Positions 38,666 to 53,480 of a stretch of DNA of 64,000 bases are shown here, piece after piece. Under the pieces are notes generated by a model that saw only the letters and a program-made list of their open reading frames with translations, was not told where the DNA came from and ran no database searches. Position numbers and translations under genes: made by a program. The DNA is from Epiperipatus broadwayi (taxonomy: Eukaryota > Onychophora > Udeonychophora > Euonychophora > Peripatidae), in NCBI GenBank assembly GCA_028023455.1, contig JAQFVV010012546.1, positions 2,286,081 through 2,350,080 of the forward strand. The letters run 5' to 3'. Each line of letters opens with the position of its first letter. The first letter of the stretch is position 1.

Positions 38666-39441
38666 CTAAATAAAATGTCATCAAATGGCAGCCTGGGTTC
38701 ACAGATTTCTAGCACCTCCACCTTTGGCCACCAATCACTGCTTTGACTGGTGACTTTACAGCATCCTGGGAATAAGGGCCATGATTTATTTTTGTCTGTC
38801 ATGATTGTAAATATCTAATTAGAAAAACAATGCATTCACACACGCACATCCATTTTGCCTTATCAGGAAACTGAGAAATGCCATGGTGTTTCTTAATCTT
38901 AAACAGAAATAAAAAGCCAATAAACTCACTTTGGTGTCTAATGGGTGTTGGTGAGCAGCACATCCATGTCTGTTTACTATATGAATAATCATATGGTAAT
39001 AAGGAACTGAAATGATAAGAAAGTATGAAGTGGACATTAGGATTTCCCCTTCTCAGTTTCTTAAAGGCCTCCAAAAAGAATCAAAGGGTCTCCTTTCAGT
39101 TAACAGGAAATTCCTTTCATTATATCAAGATATATTTTCCCAATTTGAAAAATACCATTAAGTAAAAAATGAGATTATATATATATGAACACATCATATT
39201 ATTAGACTAGTAGCACTATCATTCTTGCATTTCTCTAAACTATGTTCAAATTTAGCTTGGATCAAATTTCAAAAAAAAAAAAATTCAGGTTCCAATCAGA
39301 TTATGACTTCTTTTATAATAAATATCTAACTCATACATAACCAAAGTACAATATAGTATAGGTTAGGGAATTGGTGTAAAATAAGCATGTAAAAATCCTT
39401 AAACATACTGCCTTGCAATAAAAGTTTGCTTAGGAAATGTA
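38666..39441. other. Stretch without a recognised gene
   Basis: The less AT-rich part at 38670-39075 could include the 5' end of the RTE element. Minus-strand open frames at 38584-38802 and 38799-39074 have no motif that I recognise. Confidence 0.4.
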
Positions 39442-40318
39442 TTTTTTTTGGTAAACCTGCAGTTTCCAGGTCACGACAAAATTTTGTACTTCAAATTTTT
39501 TCACCAGAGGGTTTCTTGTCGAATTATTTAAAAATTTGTTGTGAAATATCAAATACACGAAATTATAATATAAAAAAATAATAAATAACAAATAATTATA
39601 TTATAAAAAATAATTTATTAAAATAATAACAATATATCCTACTAACATTCATAATTACTGTCCATTGTAGTTTTCGCTTATGATAGCGATAAAATTCGCA
39701 AAGACTGCATCAGTTGGGTAGAGAGTCCTGAAAGCAAATTCCTGCAGATAGGATTCGAATAAAGTACTGCTGGTACCACACTGATGTTTGAGCTTGCGTT
39801 TAGCTCTCATCCACATTTTGTGTGTGGTTATCAGGATCATGAGGATCAATAAAGTTCTCCTGGTGTACGACAACAGAGTGCATATATACACCATTACAGA
39901 TTGTGCTTAAGTTGTTGTATGCATCCCATCCTCCTGCACTGACCACAACAATGCTGTTATAGGGTACTATTCTTAAGCAGGTGCCTCCTTGCTAACCACT
40001 TCATTGCTAACTTCAGAGTTCGAAGTTCATCCATCAATAGCCACGATGTCCAATTTTCTACATGAATATCTGCAGCATGTAACACTTCATTTTCTGGCAC
40101 TACAACTACATTACCATTTATAGGACTCATTGCCCCAAGTCAATGTAACAATTTCACACTAACCAGAATACTTTATTCCAATCCTACCGAATTTTATCTT
40201 TTCTATAAACGAAAACTACAATGCACAGTAATTCGGCAAGAAACACTCTGGTGAGAAAAATTTGAAACAAAATTCGAATTTTATTGTGATGTGGAAACTG
40301 CAGGTTTACCTTTTTTTT
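39442..40318 (-). mobile_element. Merlin (IS1016-like) DNA transposon, internally deleted
   Basis: The element at 39450-40310 (861 bp) has long terminal inverted repeats starting ggtaaacctgcagtttcc on the left and matched by ggaaactgcaggtttacc on the right. The match extends about 75-80 bp with mismatches (ccagagggtttcttg / caagaaacactctgg). It is flanked by T runs (39442-39449 and 40311-40320), consistent with an 8-9-bp target duplication of poly-T as known for Merlin. Inside is a minus-strand remnant of an IS1595/ISXO2-type DDE transposase. At 861 bp it lacks the N-terminal part and cannot be autonomous. Confidence 0.88.
39655..39965 (-). pseudogene. Merlin transposase C-terminal remnant
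   Basis: In one minus frame (about 39962-39805) the sequence reads NSIVVVSAGGWDAYNNL, then HQENFIDPHDPDNHTQNV. After a frameshift, 39655-39810 gives MWMRAKRKLKHQCGTSSTL and FESYLQEFAFR. Merlin/IS1595 transposases have the same order: a second catalytic Asp near a GW/CWxAY block (here SAGGWDAY), then VNHxxxFVDPxTGAHTQxVE, then WxxxKxxxxxxxGT and LxSYLxEFxWR. The terminal catalytic residue falls at the frameshift, where ...NVDES ends at a stop. The family assignment is from motif order. The protein is dead. Confidence 0.85.
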
Positions 40319-43018
40319 TTACTGATCAATTAGTTATTAGATGTGTGTTGCATATGAGTTAGTCCTAAAGTAAGTTCTTTTTAGACATTTTTATTTTAAT
40401 CATAGCATGTAAATTAGTCAAAATGTTTAACACTAAATATGCAGCAGTGCAATATACTTAATATATAAACTGAATACAGCTTCAAAGGGTTTCTAAATTA
40501 ATATATATATATATTTGTGAATATATCTATAAGTTTTAATGCTATAAAATAGAGTCATAAAAATTAAATTATATTCCCAATTGTTAAACTATATATATCT
40601 TTCTTTCCTTTTATTCTCTTCATATATATATATATAACATCTAAAATAAATATTTACTTTCGTCAAATGAAATATTCTGCTGTATTTTATTCACTTTAAA
40701 TGATTTTCAGTATAGATTCAATTAATTGACCTCTAACTTAATTGAATCCATGAAATCCAAGATAGATCAACAGACTTGAATACTAAAGAGTTTGCGAATA
40801 CTATTAAATAGTAATCTAACTTTGTCAAATAAATCTAAACTGCCAGGAAAACTTGATTGAAAATTTCAATTGTATTTGTCACATGACCTAATTAAGTTGA
40901 AGTTGACCTTGATATTCAAATAATGTTTGAATGATTGAATCTTAGTCATCAAGTTACATTTTATTAATATTTAATTTTATTTTTATCATTTGTATTCGTT
41001 ATTGGCAAACATTTCTGGCTTTTTATTAAATACATTTAACGTGACAAGCTCATGAAGAATAAAATAAATTTTACGTTTTTTTTTTTTTAGTTTCGTATAT
41101 TAATTTAACCAAATTCTTTTTTGATTTGTAAGAGATTTTTTTTTGTATCAATTAAATTATTTTTAAAATCATTTGTTGTTCTCATGTGTACTTTAATATA
41201 TAAATATTTCTAAAATTAAAGGAAATAATTATTATTGCTATAATACTTAGCACATACCCACACACACATATATATGATGGACTATTTTCTTATGCCTTGC
41301 GTGGTTTACTGCAGCGGAAGCGTATCTAATTCCAGGATTGTTAACAGTTCTAGGTCTTTCAGCGATCAAACTTTGGTTTATGAACTTTTGAGTAATGAAG
41401 CCATTCATTACATATTTATTTAGTACTTTCTTATACAATTTACTTTCCGTATTGTATAATTCATTCTACCTTTTTGGATTTTAAAAATAAGGGCATAAAA
41501 CTATGGAAATATAAATAAATACTTGTTTTGGATTGATTTTTAGAAGGCTTTTGTAAACCATGATCACAAGGTGATTATAGGCTGTATGTGAATTAAAAAC
41601 AATCCTTAGTCTAAATCATTTTTTTAAAAAATGTTTCCAATAATTTAAAAGCAACCATGAACATGTAGAATGTTAGTTTCAAATTGGAAAAGAAAGATGA
41701 TACATCTTAGAAAATATACTTACTACAAATCTGAAAAAGGCATAGATGACATAAAAAAAAGTTACAATATATAATAAAACAAGATTAAAGTAAATACTTG
41801 ATTCACATTTTTTGATTCAGAAGGGATGGCAATTTATTTTACAATATAGAAAGCACTGTGTAAATAGAGTCAGCAATAATCTAGATTACTAATAGGAATA
41901 AAACTTAAAATAAGTACAACACAGACAGAACATATTTATAAATCAAAGACAACACATAGATAAAAAAGAAATCAAATTATATGCAAAATTAGATCTAATT
42001 AATATGTGTATATGTACCAGTGCATTATTTTCATATGGAAAATGAACAATAACAATGTATTTAATTAAAATATTATTGATATTTGAAATATTATGCCATA
42101 AAAATTTAAAATGGAAAAAAAAAAGTAATGTAAGTTGTTCCAACAGTTTATCCACATGACTAAAAACTAAAAATATCAACTTTGAAGACAGAATTTTCAA
42201 AAAAAAAGGAAGAATTTTAAATTAGAAATAACTTTATTAAATATTGATATAGAGTTTATATTATATTTACTTAAATTTTGTGAAGCAATCAACAAATTGA
42301 TTACACATGATAAAAAGACCATATAAGCACGTATCTCATGATTTTTTACAGTAAAACATTGCTTATATTCTTACCTATTTTCATTTCTTTTTTGCCTATT
42401 CTAATGTTTAAAGTAGGGTTTTTAAAATATAGATGTTATTATGCTACAATTTGAACACTTATTTATTCATAAAAGTAGTGATTATAAAAATTAAATATTT
42501 GCATCAATATGAATCTATAAAAATGCACAGATCATATTTACATTTGCAAAGATCTAGATATGATTTATTACTTTAATATCTAATAATTTTCAACAAATTA
42601 TCTTGTTCAGGTAAGATTTTTAATGTTATCATTTAATTGTATTATAAATTGTCAGTTGCCAAATAAACATGCAAATGTACAGACATTATTAGTGTTATAG
42701 ATTCTTTGTTCATATTTCATTTAAAAAAATGAAATCATGTTATCATATATGAGGTTCAACTGCTAACATAGCGGTATACTTCAGAAATGAAATGGTAGTT
42801 CTGCAAAACTCAATTAATAGTTTATGCTATAAGTAGTGATATTAGTGTGGACATTTTTTAATGCTAAAACTGTAATCTAGTAAATAGTAATTTTTTTAAT
42901 TTAAAAAATATCTGAAGACATCAGTGTTTTCCTGGCAGTTATATCTAGGTGTTTAGTTTCTACATGCACTCTTACTTTAAGAAAATCTTTGAAAACAAAA
43001 AAAAAAACAATATGAATT
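40319..43018. other. Stretch mostly without a gene
   Basis: AT-rich DNA with short (TA)n runs near 40501-40514 and 40624-40636. One coding-like patch on the minus strand at 41256-41420 is listed separately. Confidence 0.5.
41256..41420 (-). other. Unidentified coding-like patch on the minus strand
   Basis: The minus-strand frame gives NGFITQKFINQSLIAERP, then RTVNNPGIRYASAAVNHAR, then HKKIVHH, before running into a (TG)n-like stretch and a stop. The residue mix is unlike the I/F/Y/N-rich frames elsewhere. A donor-like word (gctgca|gtaaac) follows ...RYASAA, which would make the coding part end near 41307. No ATG context or acceptor is convincing, and I do not recognise the protein. It could be a small exon, a transposon fragment, or chance in a GC-richer island. 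Confidence 0.25.
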
Positions 43019-43272
43019 TTACCATATAATACTAAATCATCTATGCACTTTACTACTGTTACATAATGATTTATTTACCGCCCTCTTTTACAGTTTACAG
43101 TTTCGATTGCCTCAGCAATCTTTAACATTTAGAAGTTGAAATTAAGAGATATAAGAGTTCTGAAAAAGATTACTGGGGAAATCAAAACTGTAAACTGTAA
43201 AAGAGAGCGGTAAATAAAGCATTGCATAGCAGTAGTAAAGTGCATGGATGATTTCGTATTGTATGGTATACA
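43019..43272. repeat. Palindrome of about 250 bp
   Basis: The left arm, about 43019-43112, and the right arm, about 43172-43272, are inverted partners. The word ttttacagtttacagttt pairs with aaactgtaaactgtaaaa, atgcactttactactg with cagtagtaaagtgcat, and taaatcatc with gatgatttc. A loop of about 60 bp holds no motif. Confidence 0.9.
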
Positions 43273-43380
43273 TTTGGCAATGCAATAAGAAAGAGTAATT
43301 ATTATACTTCTTGAATATGAATTTTGCATAGTTTATTAAATTTTATGATTATTTTTACACAATAATTATATTATTATTAT

Positions 43381-43460
43381 TATTTAAAACTATATATATA
43401 TATATATTTAATATCAAATATATTTAAAACTATATATATATATATATTTAATATCAAATA
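43381..43460. repeat. Perfect 40-bp tandem duplication
   Basis: Two identical 40-bp units (starting tatttaaaactatatata and ending aatatcaaata) lie head to tail. This is a recent slippage or duplication event. Confidence 0.95.
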
Positions 43461-43649
43461 ATATAAGTATAATAACAATATTCACCAGAATAAAAACTAC
43501 AAAATTTTAAAAAATGCCTGTATAAAATTAAAGATTAAAATTCTTTGCTATAGCTAGCCTTGGCATATTTCGCCATCTTAAGTAGCAATACATTAATATT
43601 TAAAATTTTATATATATATACACACTTTGATTTTATTTGTATAAGTTTT

Positions 43650-44210
43650 ATTAATAAAAATAGAAGTTAATTGAATTTTAATATAATCTTATAAAAGAAA
43701 ACTAGGGCCAATAAATTGACATGCTTTGTGACTCTGACCATGCAATATCATTATCTATCATTACTGACATTATGGTAAAATCTTTTGAGATAGTCTAAAT
43801 AATATAAAGCTATTTTAATACTTTAAAACTGTATTTTATAGATTTGTCAGAGATTAATATTTATTCATTCCCCTTTTTGAAAATAAATTTCCTTCAAAGA
43901 GGATTGATTACATTGATTTTCTGGAATAGCTCACTTAGACTGCTTTTCTGCAACCTGCTGAATAATAAAATCATCCTTTGATCTCATTATGAACTCAGTT
44001 TTTCAATATTTGAAAAGTTCAAATATGATTTTTTTTTAAGAATATTTTTAGTTTGTAAACTTAAACTTCTAATAAATTAAGTCCAATTTATTGAGTTTTA
44101 ATATAAAGATTTTATACAGAAATCAAAAAATGTTTATTGACAAAAACTGCTGCCAGGTCTAACAATAAAAAAAGTCAATCTGTTAAGAGAGTTAATGGAA
44201 AAATACTTAT
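43650..44210 (+). repeat. Old dispersed repeat, partner of 10160-10800
   Basis: Collinear with 10160-10800 over more than 500 bp, with shared blocks such as gctcacttaga and tttttcaatatttg and the terminal ttgacaaaa region. It carries a small insertion near 43900 relative to its partner (ccttcaaagaggattgatt). Element type unknown. Confidence 0.65.
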
Positions 44211-47153
<2,943 letters not shown>

Positions 47154-47299
47154 AGCAATCAGGACAATTAGCAGGCAGTCATATCTGCCATATAATCAAT
47201 AAAGTAAAATACTAATTACCAGATGATTACTGTTTATTGCCAATCATTATTGATCAATAGAATATTTTTATGATAGTCTTATTGTAACATTTATGAAGC

Positions 47300-47430
47300 A
47301 ATGTATCATTTTTTTTCTCATGTGTCATAACATCAGCCAGGAAGCGAACCCGCTAACCCGGGAGAACTGCTTGTAAAGCAGCTGTCGCTGATCTCTCGAC
47401 CACCAATGCTTGACATTAATGTATCATTTT
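47300..47430 (-). mobile_element. tRNA-derived SINE, second copy, 13-bp target duplication
   Basis: The same family as 18831-18976, on the minus strand: head gcattggtggtcgagaga, B box gcgggttcgcttcc, linker tgtcatga-like, and an A-rich tail (T run 47309-47316 on plus). The anticodon arm is better preserved here: gctgc / gcagt around a 7-base loop tttacaa, reading TAC. Direct repeats aatgtatcatttt lie at 47300-47312 and 47418-47430. The acceptor-stem partner has diverged (ctgatgt), so this copy is not a functional tRNA. Confidence 0.9.
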
Positions 47431-47880
47431 AAAAGAAGTAAAACAAGATTATGAAAAAAAGCTTGCTGTTAATATTTTCTAATTCGGAACTATTTTTATT
47501 TTATTTCAACTCTATATTCTGCTTTTTTTCAACTCATTAGTTATTACTAAATGCTTAATGTATTCTTTACTTTTGTCAAAAATATTTATTTCCAGAATAT
47601 ATTTATTCAGATGTGAGTATCAGATTCAACATTACGAGATTGCAAGATGAAATTATTTGATATGGAGATAGGATTACTATACACAAGACTAATTTGGGAA
47701 ACTGTATTTTAAAATGATATATTAAACAAATGGTTTAGATACACATTCACACAATATGTTTTTTTTTTTTAATTATTTACTTCAAATACAATAAAATAAA
47801 GCTGAGAAATAATATATAGAAAATAAAGTTTTATCTCTCAAACTCAGTAATTTTTTTTAATAATTTAGTAATATTTACTG
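47431..47880. other. Stretch without a recognised gene
   Basis: AT-rich DNA. Nothing supported. Confidence 0.5.
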
Positions 47881-47970
47881 AGGCTGTAACCTCGAGAATG
47901 TGTAAAATGCGATAGTAGGGACCTCTACAGGTGTTTTAACCACAAGCTTACGCTATGGAAGAAAAGAGGG
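47881..47970 (+). repeat. Family C repeat, single copy
   Basis: aggctgtaacctcgag, agtagggacctctacaggt and accacaagcttacgc match the minus-strand unit at 37660-37750. Similarity continues to tggaagaaaa. No target duplication is evident. Confidence 0.75.
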
Positions 47971-50100
47971 GTCTGTCAGAATAGCATTTGAAAATAAAAG
48001 TTATGATTTTAATATTAATAGGAATAGTAAAAAAATTCCTAAGTATACAGTAACCATTACTAATTATTATTATAAGTATTACATAAGAATATATTGTGAT
48101 TATAATCGACTGTCTGACAATGCAACAATCAAACATTTTATTTTAAAAAATAACTGATGTATTTAAATATTAGTTGTAGGTTTATTATATACTTATAGAT
48201 GTGGTTTATCTTCAACTAAATGAACTATAAAAAAATTAAAATATTAATTTGAAGGAGGTAAGTAGAAAATAAATAGTTGACATCTTTTTTTTTTTTTTTA
48301 ACAGATTTTATGTTTATATTTGCTTTCTGCTAAAAAAATAGATCAGATATAGATAATGAATTAAAAATTATAATTACTATGTATAGTATTATATGATTTT
48401 CTCATATTATTTTCAATATCTGCAGAAAAACAGTTGTAAACATAACTAATCAATGGAATTAGACAATAGTACATTTTTTGAATGCCGTATTACTATCTAG
48501 GGTGCACTGATTTTTCAAGTTTACAACAATAGGTGCCTCTAATGTATATTTTATTCTACAGAGATAGTACTAAGGGAACACACTTGATTTATTGTTGATG
48601 ATAGTTTGCTAGACACATTTTTAACAGATTTATTAAATTGAATGACTGCAGAATAATTCATTCAATTTCCAAAAGGAAAGACCCATTGATGATGACATTG
48701 ATTCAGAATATTAGGGCAACTTTGGGGAAATAAGGAGTGTCACCTTCTTATTATATAGTATTTGGTTAATTCGGTGTTCACTCTTGTTTGATTCAAATTG
48801 CACGGATCCTCTAATAGTATTAAAAAAAAAATTAAGCAATTAAAGAAAGAGTTTATCGGATTGCCTCGCAAACAACGATAAAGTGTACATGGGAACTAAT
48901 ATACATTAATAAAATTGCAAGAACATAATTATAAAGACATTGTTTAATGATTTTGAATAGTTCCTTCAAAAACATAGTTTAAAAGTAATCTTGTAATCTG
49001 ATCTTAGGCAAATTTTGCTTACAAGAACTTATTTGTATTATCGGCATGTTAACATAGTTATATTTGCATGGTTGAATGTTTACTCTGAGCGATTTAGCTA
49101 GTTAGTAATTGTACTAATAGTTCATTACTGTATATAATTATAAAATTTTCTTAAGTTCCAATATAGCTAATAAGTTAAAATAAACGTTTTATATATATAT
49201 AAAAAAAACTTACTAATTTCTTATCACAAATTTTAAACAATATTATAAAGTTTAAGGCATTATTTTAATTATCATGATAAAAATAATAGTTTATTTACTG
49301 GTGGAATGAAAATCTGCTGTTATTGATGTAATATATGATCTATAGTTTGCTGAAAACATATAAAAATTGTTAAATAGCCTGAACAGAATAACAATATAAA
49401 TATGCTAATATATGTCATAAATCAATTTATTTCTGCATTATAAAATAGCTACTTAATAATTATGTATTTATTTGATTATCTCTGTTGGATTAAACACTAC
49501 GTCAAGAGACTTACTATATATTTTTAATTGTGCATATAAAAATTTTGAATTAACATTGTAGCCTGTAGGCATAATCATTCACTAATGTTTTTTCACAGTA
49601 CTTAATTAGTTCAAAAAGTTAAAGTTAGTTTAAGTAAAGTTGAACATAAAAGCTAATTACAAATTTAAATGAATATGATTTGTTTAAAAGCGATTAAGTT
49701 TTAAAGAACAGAAAGGCAATCAATATGAGGATTAAATTATAACTTGGCAGAAAAGTTATTCCTTATAGGTTTTAAAATATAAAACAGAACTGTAATTGTG
49801 AAAACATGTCAAGTATTAGTTAGTGTTTCAATTACTTCATAAATTATTGTTGTTTGTGTGAGTGTATATATATATTTAGATCCCCCCCCCCCCTAAAAAT
49901 AGACTTAATTGAATAGGGAGTAGATTTTTGTTAAAGTAATAACAGTTGGTAATACTATTACTAATAATGGTTTATTTTAAAAATGAAACACCACTTAAAA
50001 TATACAGCTTGACTTTAAATACTTGATGAAAAAGTACAGATACATATGCTATTTTAGTAGTTAAAAATAAGTCATACATCACATGACTTAATTTAATAAG
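47971..50100. other. Stretch without a recognised gene
   Basis: AT-rich DNA with a C12 run at 49882-49893. No coding or repeat signal. Confidence 0.5.
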
Positions 50101-50103
50101 CTT

Positions 50104-50325
50104 TATAGATAAAATGCTGCAAAGAGAAAGCATTAAAAAAATCTTTATCTAGAAATCATCCCTATCCTCAGACCAGCTTCATGCTTTTGGCATTCCTAAT
50201 ATCCTAATGACTCACTGATGAATGCCAAAAGCATGAAACTGGTCTGAGGATTGAGATGATTTCTAGATAGAGATTTTTAAATTGCTTTCTCTTGGTGGCA
50301 TTTATCTACAAATCTTGTTAGAATT
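50104..50325. repeat. Palindrome of about 220 bp, possible relative of family A
   Basis: Arms 50104-50196 and about 50216-50325 pair almost throughout: gagaaagcatt / ttgctttctc, tatctagaaatcat / atgatttctagata, cctcagaccagcttcatgc / gcatgaaactggtctgagg, tttggcattc / gaatgccaaa. A loop of about 22 bp separates them. The word gaaactggtctgagga with nearby tagatagagattttt recalls family A (gaaactagtctgggga, tagatagggatttta), and a head-like tacatcacatgac lies just upstream (about 50075-50087). Confidence 0.88.
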
Positions 50326-50809
50326 TACATGCTCTTTTGTTTTTATCAACACATATGAATGTGATACACTACTGGAAACATTATGTTTCTGAATCTAATT
50401 AATTTATTCAAATATTAAATTGAAATGCAATTAAACCACACTATGCCATAAGTTATGAATAAATAATATACTAGTAAATCAGAGTAACTATATATACTAT
50501 CAGCTTTCAATCAATGTAAGTTTTTGTTTTCTAGCATTATTGGAAATACACATTGGAAATTATATATCAGCCAGATTTAAATGTGACACTAGTTAGTATG
50601 ACAAGAAAATAATTCAAATTTTACAGCTATATAATCTGTAGTTACTAATTAATATGTTGTAATAACAAAGATAATGCAATAATTTATAATTGATAAACAA
50701 ATATAATTGGAGTGTGGATAAATTTAGGACATTTAAGATTACATTACCAAAATTTTTCAGATTGAAAGCAGTGGCAATGATGATGATTATTATTCTTTTC
50801 ATACACATA

Positions 50810-51718
50810 CAGAGGTTGATTAAGCAGTAAGCAGACTAAGCAGCTGCATAGGGCCCCTGAATACTAAGGGGCCCCAAGGTCTTAAAATGTTTTTTCATTA
50901 TGATTCAAGAAAAAATATGTTATTTTTTTGTATACAATCAACCAACTCTCCTATAATGCAGTATTATTTAAGCTTTTGAAGGGAATTTATTTGAGTTTTA
51001 GTGGTATTCTAACTTTCAACAGGACATCAGGGAAGAAAACTAGTATAGCATAAATAATCCCAAATTAAGTGTGTGTGTGTATATATATATTAATTACACA
51101 AAAAATTCGACCCTTTCCAAAATAATAATTTGATGTAAATTTAAATACTCTGCTTTTGAAAAAAATATTGTTAATACATTTTGCTGTTTTTCGGAAACTA
51201 ATATTTCTCCAGAGGATTTATTCTAAATTATATTTTGATTGGAATCAGGTAAAAATGAAATTTCTTTGTTAACGTCTGAACTCCAAAGAAATGTCTTTCA
51301 CATTCCAAATGTTGAAATATTATTGAATTTTTTTTTAACAATTCCCTTACCTAATGCATTAGAAGAAAGATTGTTTTCTGTTTTACAGCATGCAAAAAAG
51401 TATTTAAGGAGTAATACTATGGGAGAAGAAAAATTAAATAAATGGCCATTCTATATATAGAGGAGGAAATTTTAAGCCAAATTGACACTGCAAAAATAAT
51501 TGACGAATATGCAGGAAATAAAGCAAGATGGAAATTTGTGTAAAAAATAAGTTTTTTAATAAATTCATTTAATGTGTTATGGTATGAAATTTTTGATTAC
51601 TTTTCTTTTTTGTTAATAACTTAATGAAAATTTTCTTGTAATTTTTTTTTTTAACTTGAGTTTGCCGGCCCCAAAATTTTTACTGCTTGGGGCCCTCACT
51701 TAGCTTGATCTGCCTCTG
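50810..51718 (+). mobile_element. hAT-type DNA transposon, internally deleted
   Basis: The ends are inverted: cagaggttgattaagcag at 50810 and its counterpart ctgcctctg ending at 51718 (inverse cagaggcagatcaagc). A second inverted GC-rich block follows (gggcccctgaa and ggggccccaagg on the left, ccggccccaaaa and ggggccctcact on the right). CAGAGG/CAGGGG ends and an 8-bp target duplication are typical of hAT. Here the flanks share tacacat (about 50802 and 51720), a slightly eroded match. A hAT C-terminal dimerisation remnant lies inside on the plus strand. The element is too short to be autonomous. Confidence 0.88.
51239..51543 (+). pseudogene. hAT transposase C-terminal dimerisation region
   Basis: The frame 51239-51460 contains PNVEILLNFFLTIPLPN and ALEERLFSVLQHAKKYLRS followed by TMGEEKLNK. 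This is the hAT dimerisation signature (families show xAxxERxFSxLxxIKxxLRSxMxxERL) as seen in zinc-finger MYM-type 1-like transposases. The frame stops at 51458-51460, but a one-base shift restores LAILYIEEEILSQIDTAK and then IIDEYAGNKARWKFV up to a stop at 51541-51543, the natural C-terminus. The catalytic core is absent. Confidence 0.88.
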
Positions 51719-52450
51719 TTACACATGATGTGATATACTCTGTACTTTATTCTTATGTTTTGTTAATTTTATTGTTTATAATTTGTTTGATACAATGATA
51801 GATATTAATGCCAAATTAGTTAACTCCAGATTTTTTTTTTAAATTCTGCTCTGTAAAAAATCTCTTTTTTCTTTCCTATAATTCAAGAATTTTTTGACAC
51901 TTAATTACTTTGATAAGATACTATTAAAAGTCTATCCTGAAATAAATATAGTTTTTACACCTCAAATGACTAAATATTAGTTGTTTTTAATAGACTTTTC
52001 TTTTTTACATAAGACTGAATTTACCACTATTAATATCAATTTTTAAATTAACAATACTCCACTATGGTTACTCAACCAGCTAGAGTTTTGTTACTATTAG
52101 AATTAACCAGACAGATAATCCCACTACCTAGGATTAAACCAACAACCATACTTATTACAATTTCTTTTAGGGTTTTTTAATGCTTGGATAGCTTTTTTTA
52201 ATATTACTGTTTTCTTCAGTTTGAAATCCTTGCAAAAATTATGAAATGAGATGTATGTTGAAATGATATAAGTCAGAAAAATATTTTCTTGACAAAATCA
52301 TTTCTATCAAGTCATAAACACTTGATTATTGTAAGTAGTATTTTGCTATTGCTTCCCCTAACTTTGTCCATTATTATAGCATAATACATCTTATTCTCAA
52401 ATTTTATTATAAAGCATTAATCCAGATATGAGTTAATTTATAACATCAGT
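51719..52450. other. Stretch without a recognised gene
   Basis: AT-rich DNA. Nothing supported. Confidence 0.5.
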
Positions 52451-52632
52451 ATCATGAAGAATCATCAAACGTCATATGATCACCATTCTAGAAACTAGTC
52501 TGGTGATATTACATGAGCAGGCACTAGATATGGATTTTATGCACAAACCTTCCTGCATCCATTGATTACTCCGGCTTGCACTGAGTGGTACTACTTTATG
52601 GAATGTTTTGCCTCTGTGAAATTATGAGGAAT
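52451..52632 (+). mobile_element. Family A element, short form
   Basis: The body at about 52463-52620 starts with the head (catcaaacgtcatatgatca), jumps directly to gaaactagtctggtgatatt, and ends gaatgttttgcctctg. The inverted arm and loop are absent. The flanks atcatgaagaat (52451-52462) and attatgaggaat (52621-52632) match at 10 of 12 positions, an eroded target duplication. Confidence 0.75.
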
Positions 52633-53480
52633 ATTAAGATCAAAGAACATTTTCTTATAGTTATTGAAAAGCACCGGTGAATGGCCCACTATATATTTAC
52701 AGGCTGAACACATTTATATTAATAAAACATGATGTAACTAGTCTAATGTTGCTAAATCTTCATTGTCAGAAATAATCCACTTTACATCTGTTTACTCTTG
52801 AATCAGATGATAATATCAACTTTTACAAGTGAGAATCACTAGATTACAGATACCACTGTTATTTTTAACTATTCATGCCAGTGACTTTAAACTGTAAAAT
52901 ACTCTAAAGTTTTATACTTAAATCAATCAGCTTAGGTTTGTCATTGGATAAGTAACGATCACGTAGTTGTAACTAGTGAGTAACAATTAAAAGTCCTAGA
53001 GCATTTGAATAAGTTAAAAATGATGTTTATATATTGATTACTTGGGAAGGGGGTGATCAATAACACTGGCAAACATACATTTTGTTGCCTCAAATATTAT
53101 ACCCATATCTGGGTATATTTAACACGCTGATTCTGAAAATAGCACCAGTTTTTTGTATCAGTTCTATCTTTTGAGATACTAGAATATATGTTACATACTG
53201 ATCTTCACTCTACAACATGAAAATCTACTCTTTTCATATCAAAATCACAACTTTTCAATCATTCAAGAAACAAGATGATTCCCTTGTAATACTTCTAGGA
53301 GTGTGATCTGCTAGGAAAATCCCGCATAAAATTTCAGCAATAATTCCACACCATGCATGCATTTCATTTTATATAAATTTCATCATTTTTATTCTTGTTC
53401 TTTGCTTAAGTCACCAAGGTATCCTAGAAAGTGTTTGCTACGATTATTTCAATTAATGCTTATGATATTAACAATACAAA
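52633..53480. other. Stretch without a recognised gene
   Basis: Somewhat less AT-rich than average. On the minus strand there may be further decayed pieces of the protein family at 53481-53811, but I cannot align them with confidence. Confidence 0.4.
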
